From positions 374,337 through 438,336 of the forward strand of contig NZ_NQOU01000001.1 in the NCBI RefSeq assembly GCF_003576595.1: a DNA stretch of 64,000 nt. Direction: 5' to 3'. Each line of letters opens with the position of its first letter. Position 1 is the first letter of the stretch. The position numbers and the translations under genes were made by a program. Positions 9,200-17,363 of this stretch are shown here, in pieces. Below the pieces are notes generated by a model, which was given only the letters and a program-made list of their open reading frames with translations, had not been told where the DNA came from and made no database searches. Source of the DNA: Neopusillimonas maritima (lineage in GTDB: Bacteria > Pseudomonadota > Gammaproteobacteria > Burkholderiales > Burkholderiaceae_B).

Positions 9200-9973
9200 T
9201 CAGACAAAGCCGCGCTTTTTGGCCAATAGTTCACGCTCAAGGCGCCCAACATAGCGCTGCACCATATTAATGGCGGAATTCGACGGGTTCACGAACGCAC
9301 AGCCCAAACGCAAACGTGTTTTGCCATTGGTAAGGGTTTGGTCGGTTACGTGTTGAATACGCAACGCAGCTGTTAAATTCCCCACCTCGGGCAGCGCGAT
9401 CTGGCAATCTTCATAAATCGTCCCAATAGAGTGCTCGGGTAACTGCTGCTCATCGTAAAGCCCTATTCCACCAATGCTGATATCGGCAAGCGGCAAACGA
9501 ACCTTGCGCGTTTTAGTGTCTTCGCTAAGCGTAATAGTACAGATCACCGGATTGACGACCGGGGTTTCGATTCGGTAAGCGTCCCGACGCTGTAAATACG
9601 ATAAAGCCGCCGGCATTGCGGCCTGAAGCGCAGGTTTACCTTCGAACTCACAGGGCGCCAGGGGCGGGCACACAAACTTGACATGAATGCGATCAAGCGT
9701 GACCTGGGCAACGAGCTTGCGAGCGCGCTGCACCTGCTGCGTCACCATGGGGTCATTGAAGGAATCGACAATCAAGCGGTTTTCTTTTGAGTCGACGTCG
9801 AGCACCGTGGTAATGGCAGACGCTTCCTGACCGAGCACGTATACGTGAACCAGTGATTTACTGAGTTTAATATTACGTAATACCGACTGAATTTCCAGCG
9901 GCGCCGTTAACGTATAAGGATCATCCGGATCGATATCGTCAATCGGCTCCATCGGGCTCTGGTTTTCACTCAT
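9200..9973 (-). CDS. ycgR: YcgR-like flagellar brake protein (PilZ domain)
   Basis: 257 residues with two domains: an N-terminal YcgR domain (about 25-135) and a C-terminal PilZ domain (about 140-250). The c-di-GMP contact motifs are present: RRDAYR (RxxxR) near residue 137 and DISIGGIG (DxSxxG) about 40 residues later. YcgR binds c-di-GMP and slows the flagellar motor. No flagellar genes are in the window, so the target is inferred from the family. A diguanylate cyclase and an EAL phosphodiesterase are encoded elsewhere in the window (41.8 and 45.9 kb). Confidence 0.85.
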   Translation of the reverse strand: MSENQSPMEPIDDIDPDDPYTLTAPLEIQSVLRNIKLSKSLVHVYVLGQEASAITTVLDVDSKENRLIVDSFNDPMVTQQVQRARKLVAQVTLDRIHVKFVCPPLAPCEFEGKPALQAAMPAALSYLQRRDAYRIETPVVNPVICTITLSEDTKTRKVRLPLADISIGGIGLYDEQQLPEHSIGTIYEDCQIALPEVGNLTAALRIQHVTDQTLTNGKTRLRLGCAFVNPSNSAINMVQRYVGRLERELLAKKRGFV

Positions 9974-10043
9974 GGCTATGACTCATTCGCAATAATTTTA
10001 TTTGCACTGAAACGTTTAACGTCCACTCAGTTGAAATCTTTAG

Positions 10044-11105
10044 CTAGCGCCCATGGTGCGTTTTGATTGCCGCAGGAAACAATGACCATACCGACATGAA
10101 CAACGCCGCCAGCAACGGGCCGATAACAAAACCGTTCAACCCAAACGTCGCCAGGCCGCCCAAGGTGGATACCAACACGACGTAATCGGGCATTTTCGTA
10201 TCCTTGCCAACCAGCAACGGGCGCAGAATATTATCGACAAGGCCGATAACAAACACGCCGAACGCAATAAGAATGGTGGCATCAACATAGGCACCCGTAA
10301 CCAGGAAATACACGGCAACCGGGAACCAGATAATTGCAGCACCCACCGCAGGCAATAGCGACAGGAACGCCATAATGACACCCCACAACAAAGCCCCTTC
10401 GATTCCCAGCACCCAGAAAATGAAACCGCCTAGCGCGCCCTGAGTGGCGGCAACCACAATATTGCCCTTGATCGTGGCACGCACCACCGTGATGAACTTT
10501 TGAATGAGCATAAGTTTATGTTCGTCGTCCAATGGCATAAGCAGCTTAACCGTACGAGCCAGGTGGGCGCCGTCACGCAACAGGAAAAAGAGCAAATACA
10601 ACATAATGCCCAGACTAATGAGCACTCCGGCGGTATTCTGCCCTATATTCACGGCCTGGCCTGCAATAAACTTGCTGCCCTCAAGCGCGCCTGCCGACAA
10701 TTTCTCTTGAAGGCTGAACATATCCCCCAGCCCAAGCTCTTGCAATAATTGGTGCACGGAATCGGGCAACGCATCGACTATACGCTCGTAGTACAAGCCA
10801 AGACTCAACTCACCACTTTCAAGGCGCTGGTAGATCAATGCCCCTTCCCGAAGTAAAGCACTAATGAGAACAAGCAGCGGGAAAATCACAATGACAAGAC
10901 AAATGAGTAATGTGGCGAGTGCGGACAAATTCGGATAACGGGGAAAGCGCTCGGTAATACGCCGGTGCAGGGGCGAAAAACTCACCGCCAGGACAGCCCC
11001 CCAGAAGATCGCACTGTAATAAGGCAGCAACAGCCAACCGAATGCCAGTGACACTACAATTAACAGGGTCACAAAGCTGCGGTAATACGTACCATTTTCG
11101 CCCAT
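10044..11105 (-). CDS. AI-2E family transporter (PerM/YdiK-like permease)
   Basis: About 353 residues with eight hydrophobic segments and the family landmarks: an N-terminal helix pair, a soluble stretch around residues 90-160, then VGAAIIWFPVAVY, IGLVDNILRPLLVG and GFVIGPLLAALF near the end. Members move small solutes or act as antiporters; only a few have proven AI-2 export. I chose ATG 11105, with CGGAG 5 nt upstream. A TTG at 11159 would add 18 residues without an RBS. It is divergent from the glycosyltransferase at 11221. Confidence 0.85.
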   Translation of the reverse strand: MGENGTYYRSFVTLLIVVSLAFGWLLLPYYSAIFWGAVLAVSFSPLHRRITERFPRYPNLSALATLLICLVIVIFPLLVLISALLREGALIYQRLESGELSLGLYYERIVDALPDSVHQLLQELGLGDMFSLQEKLSAGALEGSKFIAGQAVNIGQNTAGVLISLGIMLYLLFFLLRDGAHLARTVKLLMPLDDEHKLMLIQKFITVVRATIKGNIVVAATQGALGGFIFWVLGIEGALLWGVIMAFLSLLPAVGAAIIWFPVAVYFLVTGAYVDATILIAFGVFVIGLVDNILRPLLVGKDTKMPDYVVLVSTLGGLATFGLNGFVIGPLLAALFMSVWSLFPAAIKTHHGR

Positions 11106-11220
11106 GTATGCTCCGTATGTTCCAATAATTTGAGCCGATCCGCTTCCAAAAGCGGACAAGCAGCCATCATACCGCTAAACTTCTGCAAACCGTTTACTTA
11201 ACCCCGAACGCATCCGAAAA

Positions 11221-12786
11221 ATGAGCCTCATCCCTTCCCGAATGCCCGCTTCATCATCAAACAATTCATCAGTCGCTCCACTACTGGTGCTGATCATTTA
11301 TCTTTTAGGGATGATCGCGCTATGGACGATATCCACTGCTGCGAGCCATCGGGCCCCCTACCTGGATGGCATGGAAGGGCTTATTTGGGCGTCCAGCCTG
11401 GAATGGGGGTACGCCAAACACCCTCCTCTCCCCACCTGGATTCTGTATGTACTTGTCGAACTATTCGGTCGGGAAGTTTGGGTTTCCTTTTTTGCCGGGC
11501 AGCTTATGTCGGCGGCGGCATTGGTTTTTGTATACCTTTTCGGCTGTGAGATTACTTCCGCGCGACGCGCCCTCCTGGCCACTGTCATGGTGTCGGTCAC
11601 CATGTACTTTTCGCTTCGGTCAACCATCTACAACCATAATACGGCGCAGCTTTGGTCAATTGCCGCCTGCATTTGGCTGTTTTATCGCGCATTGAAATTC
11701 GACTCCCTGGTTAATTGGGCCGCGCTGGGTTTCGTGGCTGCCTTGGCCATGCTCACCAAATACAGTGCTCTGGTTCAGTTCGCTGCATTTTTTCTTTTCA
11801 TGCTTGTGCATGGGGATTTGCGTCGCAAATCAGTTCAAAAAGGCTTGCTGGTAGGCGCCTGCATATTCCTTGTTGTCTTGCTACCGCACTTGCTGTGGCT
11901 AATCAGCCACCATTTCGCTCCCCTGCAGTACGCCGACGCCTCCATGCAAAGCAACAGCTATTCGCAAGCATGGCAAAGTATTATCGCGTTCGTGCTCGAC
12001 CAACTGGCGCGCCTGAGCCCCATGGTTCTGCTTTGGGGTGCGCTGTGGTACTGGCAACGACGCAAGCCCATTGAAACGCTTCACCTGGCCACCGACCAAA
12101 CCTATGCGGGCATGCTGAATGCGGGCGCGCGGCAGTTCCTGTTATGGGTGGGGCTGAGTCCCTTTCTTTTAACGGTAGCCATTTCGGCAGCTTTGGGAAC
12201 CAACCTGACCGCATCGTGGGGCACGACTTTTTTTATTCTGTTCGGCTTCTACGCCTTCTGGAAACTGAAAGGCAACGACCGTATCTGGCTGCAACGCACC
12301 CTGGTTCTGGCGGTTGCAATGCAACTGATCATGGCACTCGCGTACGGGCTGGCGCGCGGCCCCATTGCCGAATATGCCGGGCGCGACGCCCGCTCGGTTT
12401 TCGCCGGGCCGGAGCTCGCAGGCAAACTTAATGCAATATGGGAACAACACGTTCCCAATACGCCCGTGCCCCTGGTGGCGTCGGACCGATGGTTTGGCGG
12501 TAATATCGCCCTGAACCTGAATCGCAACACCCAGGTTTTCATTGGTGCCAACTACTTCCAGTCACCTTGGCTTGATCCGGAAACGGCATTGAATTGCGGC
12601 GCACTCGTGGTTTACGCACCCCAAGCAAAAGGATATTGGTCCCCCCAACTAATTGCGCTTTATGAGTCGGCCGGCATAAAGGGGGAGTTCGAACAACACT
12701 GGTCGCGCTCCAAGCGCAGCCCATCGTTCATGGTTAAATGGGGTATTATCCCGCCCGGGCCCCAATGTGGTCAGGTGAAGAACTAA
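11221..12786 (+). CDS. Glycosyltransferase family 39-like membrane protein
   Basis: 521 residues, about 10-12 TM helices. The first periplasmic loop holds APYLDGMEGLIWASSLEWGYAKHPPLPTW, a GT39/GT83-like acidic catalytic loop (Asp-Gly-Met-Glu, then YAKHPPLP). Such proteins (ArnT/PMT class) transfer sugars from polyprenyl phosphate donors to lipid A, lipids or proteins on the periplasmic face. About 100 C-terminal soluble residues follow the last helices. It is the last backbone gene before the tRNA-Asn island. Acceptor and sugar are unknown. Confidence 0.75.
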   Translation: MSLIPSRMPASSSNNSSVAPLLVLIIYLLGMIALWTISTAASHRAPYLDGMEGLIWASSLEWGYAKHPPLPTWILYVLVELFGREVWVSFFAGQLMSAAALVFVYLFGCEITSARRALLATVMVSVTMYFSLRSTIYNHNTAQLWSIAACIWLFYRALKFDSLVNWAALGFVAALAMLTKYSALVQFAAFFLFMLVHGDLRRKSVQKGLLVGACIFLVVLLPHLLWLISHHFAPLQYADASMQSNSYSQAWQSIIAFVLDQLARLSPMVLLWGALWYWQRRKPIETLHLATDQTYAGMLNAGARQFLLWVGLSPFLLTVAISAALGTNLTASWGTTFFILFGFYAFWKLKGNDRIWLQRTLVLAVAMQLIMALAYGLARGPIAEYAGRDARSVFAGPELAGKLNAIWEQHVPNTPVPLVASDRWFGGNIALNLNRNTQVFIGANYFQSPWLDPETALNCGALVVYAPQAKGYWSPQLIALYESAGIKGEFEQHWSRSKRSPSFMVKWGIIPPGPQCGQVKN

Positions 12787-12799
12787 ACAGCAGGCTAGT

Positions 12800-12829
12800 T
12801 TGCCTATAAAAGTTTTTGTGTGCTATAGT
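12800..12829 (+). promoter_or_regulatory. Putative sigma-70 promoter of tRNA-Asn
   Basis: TTGCCT (12800-12805) and TATAGT (12824-12829) are separated by 18 bp, with the tRNA beginning 14 nt downstream. The -10 is a good match; the -35 is moderate. Confidence 0.5.
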
Positions 12830-12843
12830 ATTGTTCTTTCAAT

Positions 12844-12919
12844 TCCCCGATAGCTCAGTCGGTAGAGCGACGGACTGTTAATCCGCAGGTCACTGGTTCG
12901 AACCCAGTTCGGGGAGCCA
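12844..12919 (+). tRNA. tRNA-Asn (anticodon GTT)
   Basis: A complete 76-nt cloverleaf. The acceptor TCCCCGA pairs with TCGGGGA, the anticodon stem is CGGAC..., the loop has GTT, the T loop is GGTTCGAACCC, and CCA is encoded. The 3' part from 12873 is duplicated at 29231, showing that this gene is the integration site of island 1 and that insertion rebuilt a functional tRNA. Confidence 0.97.
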
Positions 12920-12924
12920 AGAAT
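12873..12924. repeat. Left attachment site (attL), 52-bp direct repeat
   Basis: Identical over 52 bp to 29231-29282. It spans the anticodon arm to the CCA end of tRNA-Asn plus five more bases (AGAAT). The sequences diverge on both sides of the repeat. Confidence 0.95.
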
Positions 12925-12935
12925 ATCAAGCACTT

Positions 12936-12965
12936 ACGCCACCTTTAATCGGGTGGCGTTTTTGC
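12936..12965 (+). terminator. Intrinsic terminator after tRNA-Asn (island-borne)
   Basis: ACGCCACC pairs with GGTGGCGT around a short loop and is followed by TTTTT. It lies inside the island, 17 nt beyond the tRNA, so the element supplies a new terminator for the rebuilt tRNA. Confidence 0.8.
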
Positions 12966-13141
12966 TTTCTGGGTTTATGTAAGCACTTTGTAAACACTTT
13001 AGACAAATCCTTCGGTTTTACCCCCAATTTGTCCTACAAGGTCAAGTAAATAGGCTCAGTTACACGACAGCGATAACATCGGCAACATCATCCATTAGGT
13101 TTCTGCCCACAGAACCACGACCTCAACGGCCGCGCACCCCT

Positions 13142-13402
13142 TCACCCATCTTCCTTTTTATCTCGCACAGGTTCTAGCAACAGGTCCACCACATCGACAC
13201 CCAGCGCGTGAGCGATTCGCTCTAGCCCATCAATGCTAATGTTGGTAACACATCGTTCAAGCTGAGAAACATACGTTCGGTGAAAATCAGCCAACTCAGC
13301 CATGCGCTCTTGGCTAAGACCTTGTTCGATACGCAGTCGCTTCAAATTCGCAGCTATTCGACTGCGTGCTGCATTTTTAATGGGAACTGTGTTCGTGCTC
13401 AT
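13142..13402 (-). CDS. XRE-family HTH regulator
   Basis: 86 residues. A Cro/CI-type helix-turn-helix covers residues 17-75: NLKRLRIEQGLSQERMAELADFHRTYVSQLER, then ISIDGLERIAHALGV. It carries no other domain. Its position at the left end of the island, transcribed toward the tRNA, suggests it regulates the element or the adjacent small genes. The target operator is not evident. Confidence 0.85.
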   Translation of the reverse strand: MSTNTVPIKNAARSRIAANLKRLRIEQGLSQERMAELADFHRTYVSQLERCVTNISIDGLERIAHALGVDVVDLLLEPVRDKKEDG

Positions 13403-13644
13403 GCACGAAGAGTGGCGGACTACTGCTTAATATACTACAGTATGTAACTCTACTGCCTTTAAATCTCTATAGTGGAAATGAAACATACACTGATTAGCTC
13501 AACGAATAGAGCGATATAGCCCTATTCAAAGCAATGTAAGAAATATTGCAAGAATGTGCTCGCTTTATCCGTTTGCACGCCATTCGCCCGGCTGGGACCA
13601 GCCTAATCAGAACCTTCCAATTACACATTTTTGTAGGAGCAAAC

Positions 13645-13842
13645 ATGCCCAAGGAAGTTTCCTTCACAGAACAGCACGTCCGGGAATCCCCATGCGAACG
13701 GCAAGGCGACTATAACTACTACCAGACATTATTTGCAACCGATCCAGTAACAACGCCCGAGCTTGTAGATCGTAGTGATTCCAGGTTCAACGTGCCCCAG
13801 CAGCTCTTTTACGGCAACGTTTTCCCTACGGGTTTGCTGTAG
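13645..13842 (+). CDS. Hypothetical protein, 65 aa
   Basis: ATG 13645 has a good ribosome binding site (TAGGAG, 6 nt spacing), which is the main reason to keep it. The product is hydrophilic with an EQHVRESPCERQGDYNYYQ stretch and no recognisable domain. Its second half is antisense to what looks like a decayed integrase on the other strand (13729-13923), so the 3' part may be a chance extension and the original gene may be truncated. No function is assigned. Confidence 0.3.
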   Translation: MPKEVSFTEQHVRESPCERQGDYNYYQTLFATDPVTTPELVDRSDSRFNVPQQLFYGNVFPTGLL

Positions 13843-13923
13843 GTCGGTTGTAAAACGGTACCGCAATGCGTGGCTTGGCTGCTTGACGATACATTCGACC
13901 GAACTGCGACGCGCCTCAGACAA
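13729..13923 (-). pseudogene. Tyrosine recombinase C-terminal remnant
   Basis: The minus-strand translation contains HALRYRFTTDL (box II His-x-x-Arg), VKELLGHVEP and TTIYK, which is the spacing of the C-terminal catalytic R-H-Y part of phage-type integrases (LGH...TTxxY). About 60 residues survive and no N-terminal part or first catalytic Arg is visible. It is unrelated in position to the intact integrase at the right end, so it probably records an earlier element or a decayed second recombinase. The similarity is by eye only. Confidence 0.5.
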
Positions 13924-14010
13924 AATGCGAAATGGAGGGCGGCTCTATCAAATTATGTTGCGATTTCTATAACCAGCTGATAAGGTGTTACGAAACTTTA
14001 GGAGAATTCT

Positions 14011-14310
14011 ATGAAAAAATTTCTTACTGCGTTCGCTAGCTTAGCGGCAGCTTTTGCCGCCGATGCAGCACCGAGTCCCGGAAATGTATCTAGTGCCTCG
14101 TTTGCTAAAGACTCTCCCAACGCCACTGTGAGCCAAGGTACGGTTTTGGGTGAGAATTTCACCGTTAAGAACACAAATGGCGACGAATACGACTTTATTC
14201 TCAAAAAATCGGAAGATTCTGGTCTGCTGATGGCGTATCACTCTTCCCACCGATCTCACAGTTCCCACAGTTCCCACAGTTCTCACAGGTCTCACTATTC
14301 GAGCCGCTAG
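14011..14310 (+). CDS. hxsA: His-Xaa-Ser repeat precursor peptide HxsA
   Basis: 99 residues. Residues 1-20 look like a Sec signal peptide (MKKFLTAFASLAAAFA then ADAAP). A middle region of about 55 residues follows, and residues 77-97 form seven consecutive His-x-Ser units: H77, H80, H83, H86, H89, H92 and H95, each with Ser two residues later; the spacer residues are Ser, Arg or Tyr. This is the defining mark of HxsA, the presumed substrate of the radical SAM proteins HxsB and HxsC (family set defined in silico by Haft and colleagues). TAGGAG precedes the ATG. A weak hairpin with a T-run follows the stop and may limit read-through. The final modification is unknown to me. Confidence 0.93.
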   Translation: MKKFLTAFASLAAAFAADAAPSPGNVSSASFAKDSPNATVSQGTVLGENFTVKNTNGDEYDFILKKSEDSGLLMAYHSSHRSHSSHSSHSSHRSHYSSR

Positions 14311-14335
14311 TTAAGCCCTTCATCACTTGAGTGGC

Positions 14336-14359
14336 AGTCCGCCGTATGAGGACTTTTTT
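14336..14359 (+). terminator. Weak intrinsic terminator/attenuator between hxsA and hxsD
   Basis: AGTCC (14336-14340) can pair with GGACT (14350-14354) around a 9-nt loop, and six T residues follow. A 5-bp stem is weak, which would fit partial termination, giving more precursor mRNA than maturase mRNA. Confidence 0.4.
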
Positions 14360-14374
14360 CTTTGGAAATTAATA

Positions 14375-14659
14375 ATGAAATTAAATTTAAACAAAGAAAT
14401 CTACAGTATTGAAGCAACGCAAAAAGCCGCCTACAGGTTCATTGATCGCCTCACGATCTTGATCGAACCAGTTGGAGATGAGTTGGTTTGCACAATCGAT
14501 CCTGTTGAAGGTCACGAAGAGAGACTCGACGATCACGTCGCGAACTTCAAGCGTGAACTGCTAGATCAACAACTACGAAAGCAGATAAAAGAAGAGACAG
14601 AGGCTGTTCGCAACTTGATCTTGGCCTATACGTTTTCACGCACGGGGTTACAAGGGTGA
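14375..14659 (+). CDS. hxsD: His-Xaa-Ser system protein HxsD
   Basis: 94 residues from ATG 14375: a small acidic protein (MKLNLNKEIYSIEATQKAAY at the start, then RLTILIEP and a helical C-terminus with NLILAYTFSR). Its size, position between hxsA and hxsB, and sequence pattern fit HxsD, a conserved small partner of the Hxs maturases. A role as a peptide-binding or scaffold subunit (like a RiPP recognition element) is a guess. The stop overlaps the hxsB GTG start by 4 bp (GTGA), so the two are translationally coupled. An upstream in-frame ATG (14327) lies in the attenuator and is less likely. Confidence 0.88.
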   Translation: MKLNLNKEIYSIEATQKAAYRFIDRLTILIEPVGDELVCTIDPVEGHEERLDDHVANFKRELLDQQLRKQIKEETEAVRNLILAYTFSRTGLQG

Positions 14660-16116
14660 CAAAATTTAAACCTCTTGTTGAGTATCAGGCCAATAAAGGT
14701 CAGTATGAATTGCTGCCCTTTAAGTTCGAACCATTAAGCGAAGATGATGTTGTCATCACAAACTTCGTGGGCGAATTTGCTTTCATCTCACGTGATGAGT
14801 TGCGCGCTACAGTTAACAAGAACCTCGATCCAAGTAGCAAAACTTACTCCTTGATGCGCTCTCGCCACTTCATCCGAGAGCTTGGGGATGAGGCCAGTGT
14901 TGAGCTCTTAGGTCTTAAAACGCGTACAAAATATAGCAAGCTCCGAAACTTCACCAACTTGCATATTTTCGTGGTAACGCTGAGATGCGATCATAGTTGC
15001 CAGTATTGCCAGGTATCACGCCAATCTGAGAACAGGGCTGCCTTTGATATGACTATAGACATGGCCGAAAAAGCCCTCGCCATTGTCTTTCGATCACCGA
15101 ACCCTGCCATCAAGATCGAGTTCCAAGGTGGTGAGCCGTTGCTCAACTTCGACTTGGTCAAGCATATCGTACTGAGGGCCAAAGAAATTAATGAAACTCA
15201 GCAACGTGATCTTCAGTTTGTTATCACAACCACCTTGTCACTCGTAACCGACGACGTTTTGGCTTTTTGTAAGTCACATAAAATTTATTTGTCCAGCTCA
15301 CTCGACGGTCCTGAAGACTTACACAATCATAACCGCCCCAGACCCGGCCGTGACAGCCACGCACGGTTCGTAGAAGGCCTTGAAAAGGCGCGCAGTGCGC
15401 TAGGTTATGACGCTGTTTCGGCCTTAATGACTACGTCTCCGGCCAGCTTGACTCGAGTTAGAGACATTGTTGACGAGTACCTAAAACTTGGTTTTGATGG
15501 AATCTTCTTACGCCATTTATCGCCTTATGGATTTGCGATCAAAACTAAGAGCTATGGCGCATACAACGTCGAAAGATGGCTAAAATTTTACGAGGAAGGG
15601 CTCGACTACATTATTGAAGTCAACAAGCAGGGGGTCAGGTTCACCGAGCATTTCGCTGCGCTAATGCTGACCAAAATGCTGACGTCGAACGATCCTGGCT
15701 TCGTTGATTTAATGAACCCATCTGGTGCTGGCATTGGTGCAGTAGTCTTCAACTATGACGGTGATATTTACGCGTCGGACGAAAGTCGAATGTTGCGTGA
15801 AATGGGTGACACGACCTTTAAAATCGGCAACCTGAACACGAGCAGCTATGAAGATGTATTTACCAATGAAGCGCTACTTGGCCCACTAGAAGACTCATTC
15901 ACGTTGTCGGCTCCCATGTGCAGTGACTGTGCTTTTGAGCCCTGGTGTGGCGCTGATCCAGTATTCCACTACGCAATGCATGGGGATGTGCTCGGCAGAA
16001 AGCCAGAATCCGAGTTCTGCAAGCGCATCATGGGCGTGGTTAAGCTCCTTCTGGAGCGGATGAGGTCTGACCCCAAAGTAAAAACTATCTTTATGGGGTG
16101 GGCCAACAGATGCTGA
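14656..16116 (+). CDS. hxsB: His-Xaa-Ser system radical SAM maturase HxsB
   Basis: 486 residues, GTG start. An N-terminal region of about 100 residues precedes the radical SAM core with C111-x3-C115-x2-C118 (TLRCDHSCQYC), the 4Fe-4S ligands that bind S-adenosylmethionine. EFQGGEPLLNF follows as the SAM-contacting GGE motif. The C-terminal end has a SPASM-like Cys cluster (MCSDCAFEPWCG, later SEFCKRI) for auxiliary Fe-S clusters, as in peptide-modifying enzymes. It presumably installs a modification on the His-x-Ser repeats of HxsA with HxsC. It overlaps hxsD (4 bp) and hxsC (7 bp). Confidence 0.93.
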   Translation: MTKFKPLVEYQANKGQYELLPFKFEPLSEDDVVITNFVGEFAFISRDELRATVNKNLDPSSKTYSLMRSRHFIRELGDEASVELLGLKTRTKYSKLRNFTNLHIFVVTLRCDHSCQYCQVSRQSENRAAFDMTIDMAEKALAIVFRSPNPAIKIEFQGGEPLLNFDLVKHIVLRAKEINETQQRDLQFVITTTLSLVTDDVLAFCKSHKIYLSSSLDGPEDLHNHNRPRPGRDSHARFVEGLEKARSALGYDAVSALMTTSPASLTRVRDIVDEYLKLGFDGIFLRHLSPYGFAIKTKSYGAYNVERWLKFYEEGLDYIIEVNKQGVRFTEHFAALMLTKMLTSNDPGFVDLMNPSGAGIGAVVFNYDGDIYASDESRMLREMGDTTFKIGNLNTSSYEDVFTNEALLGPLEDSFTLSAPMCSDCAFEPWCGADPVFHYAMHGDVLGRKPESEFCKRIMGVVKLLLERMRSDPKVKTIFMGWANRC

Positions 16117-17270
16117 CGCTTTCGGGTAGAGTAATTCGCAAGTCGGAGGTTGCTTCTGACACCAAGGAACCAGGTCTTTATAGCCTGTCGACTAATGCCA
16201 CTTTGCCCTCGCCCTTACGGGATATGAAGGCATTTCTCGCACGAGACTCTTCGACTGCACCTAGCGGCTTCAAGCGCTACTTCGCTCTTCCGGGTGCCTC
16301 GCTCGAAGGAATTCCACCCGAGAAAATAACCCGCCTAGGTCCAGAGTTTGACTACTTTGGTGATGGGGATGTCGTGAGTTTATCTCCCGATGGCCGTATT
16401 CGATCAATCTTTCGTGCCAATTCAAGCCACAACAGTATCTTGCTCACGGAGCAGTGTAATCACTACTGCCTGATGTGTTCTCAGCCACCTAAACGCGTTG
16501 ATGATAGTTGGCTCCTCAATGAAGCTTTCGAAGCTATCAAAATGATACCCCGTGAAACAGCAGAAATTGGTTTCACTGGAGGAGAGCCCACAATCTACGG
16601 GGGTGGCTTCATCAAGTTGCTCCAACACATTAAAAACTGGCTACCCAAAACGAGTGTACACGTGCTGTCTAATGGACGAGCCTTTGCCGATGAGAAATAC
16701 GCTAAGGCCTACGCTCAGGTAGAGCATCCCGATTTAATGATCGGAATACCAATTTACTCAGCTGACGCCAGCTTGCATGACTATGTTGTTCAATCTAAAG
16801 GCGCGTTTGACGAGACGGTGCGGGGCGTAATTAATCTCAAGCGCTACAAGCAGAGGGTCGAGATAAGAGTAGTTATCCACAAACAAACGTGCGATGGTTT
16901 ACCCGAGCTGGCCAGTTTCATTGCTAGGAATCTGCTCTTTGTTGATCAGGTAGCTTTGATGGGCCTCGAGAATATTGGTTTCGCCAGAGCAAACATCGAC
17001 ACTCTTTGGGTCGATCCAGTCGAATATAAGGATCAGCTCAGCGAAGCAGTACAAATTTTAACAAGCTACGGCATCCGGGCGGCGGTCTACAACCATCCCC
17101 TTTGCTTGGTCAATGCAGACGTCTTTCCAGTCTACGTCAAGTCCATCTCAGATTGGAAAAACGAGTTTGCGAAGGAATGTGAGCCTTGTCGTCGGAAGAG
17201 CGAATGCGGTGGATTCTTTTCATCAGGTATTCGTAACGGGTACAGTCAATCGCTGACCCCCTTTTTGTGA
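16110..17270 (+). CDS. hxsC: His-Xaa-Ser system radical SAM maturase HxsC
   Basis: 386 residues from ATG 16110, which overlaps the hxsB stop in ATGCTGA. A GTG at 16098 would add four residues and cannot be excluded. The radical SAM triad C-x3-C-x2-C occurs in TEQCNHYCLMC (about residues 116-123), followed by GFTGGEPTIYGGG. A short C-terminal Cys group (CEPCRRKSECGG) may bind another cluster. HxsC is the second radical SAM enzyme of the Hxs set; two distinct maturases suggest two steps or a heteromeric complex. The stop overlaps the RBS of the following 27-residue frame. Confidence 0.93.
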   Translation: MLTLSGRVIRKSEVASDTKEPGLYSLSTNATLPSPLRDMKAFLARDSSTAPSGFKRYFALPGASLEGIPPEKITRLGPEFDYFGDGDVVSLSPDGRIRSIFRANSSHNSILLTEQCNHYCLMCSQPPKRVDDSWLLNEAFEAIKMIPRETAEIGFTGGEPTIYGGGFIKLLQHIKNWLPKTSVHVLSNGRAFADEKYAKAYAQVEHPDLMIGIPIYSADASLHDYVVQSKGAFDETVRGVINLKRYKQRVEIRVVIHKQTCDGLPELASFIARNLLFVDQVALMGLENIGFARANIDTLWVDPVEYKDQLSEAVQILTSYGIRAAVYNHPLCLVNADVFPVYVKSISDWKNEFAKECEPCRRKSECGGFFSSGIRNGYSQSLTPFL

Positions 17271-17279
17271 GGAGTCCTT

Positions 17280-17363
17280 GTGGTCATCGACACCCTACTT
17301 TCAAAAACTGAAATTAGCTTGAGATCAAGTTCCACGACTTTACTTCTTTCAACCGATGGCTAG
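17280..17363 (+). CDS. Possible 27-aa leader peptide upstream of sxtJ-like gene
   Basis: GTG 17280 has GAGGAG spaced 6 nt upstream, a much better site than the ATG of the next gene has. The frame encodes 27 residues (VVIDTLLSKTEISL...) rich in Ser, Thr and Leu and ends with TAG overlapping the sxtJ-like ATG (ATGGCTAG). It could couple translation from hxsC to the next gene or be a small real protein. No homologue is recognised. Confidence 0.4.
   Translation: MVIDTLLSKTEISLRSSSTTLLLSTDG

Noticed and set aside
13546..13644. Upstream extension of the 65-residue frame
   Set aside because: The ATG at 13645 has a strong RBS, while the upstream start has none.
14246..14305. Short tandem nucleotide repeat as a non-coding satellite
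   Set aside because: The repetition reflects the in-frame His-x-Ser codons of hxsA, with a start, RBS and maturase genes nearby.
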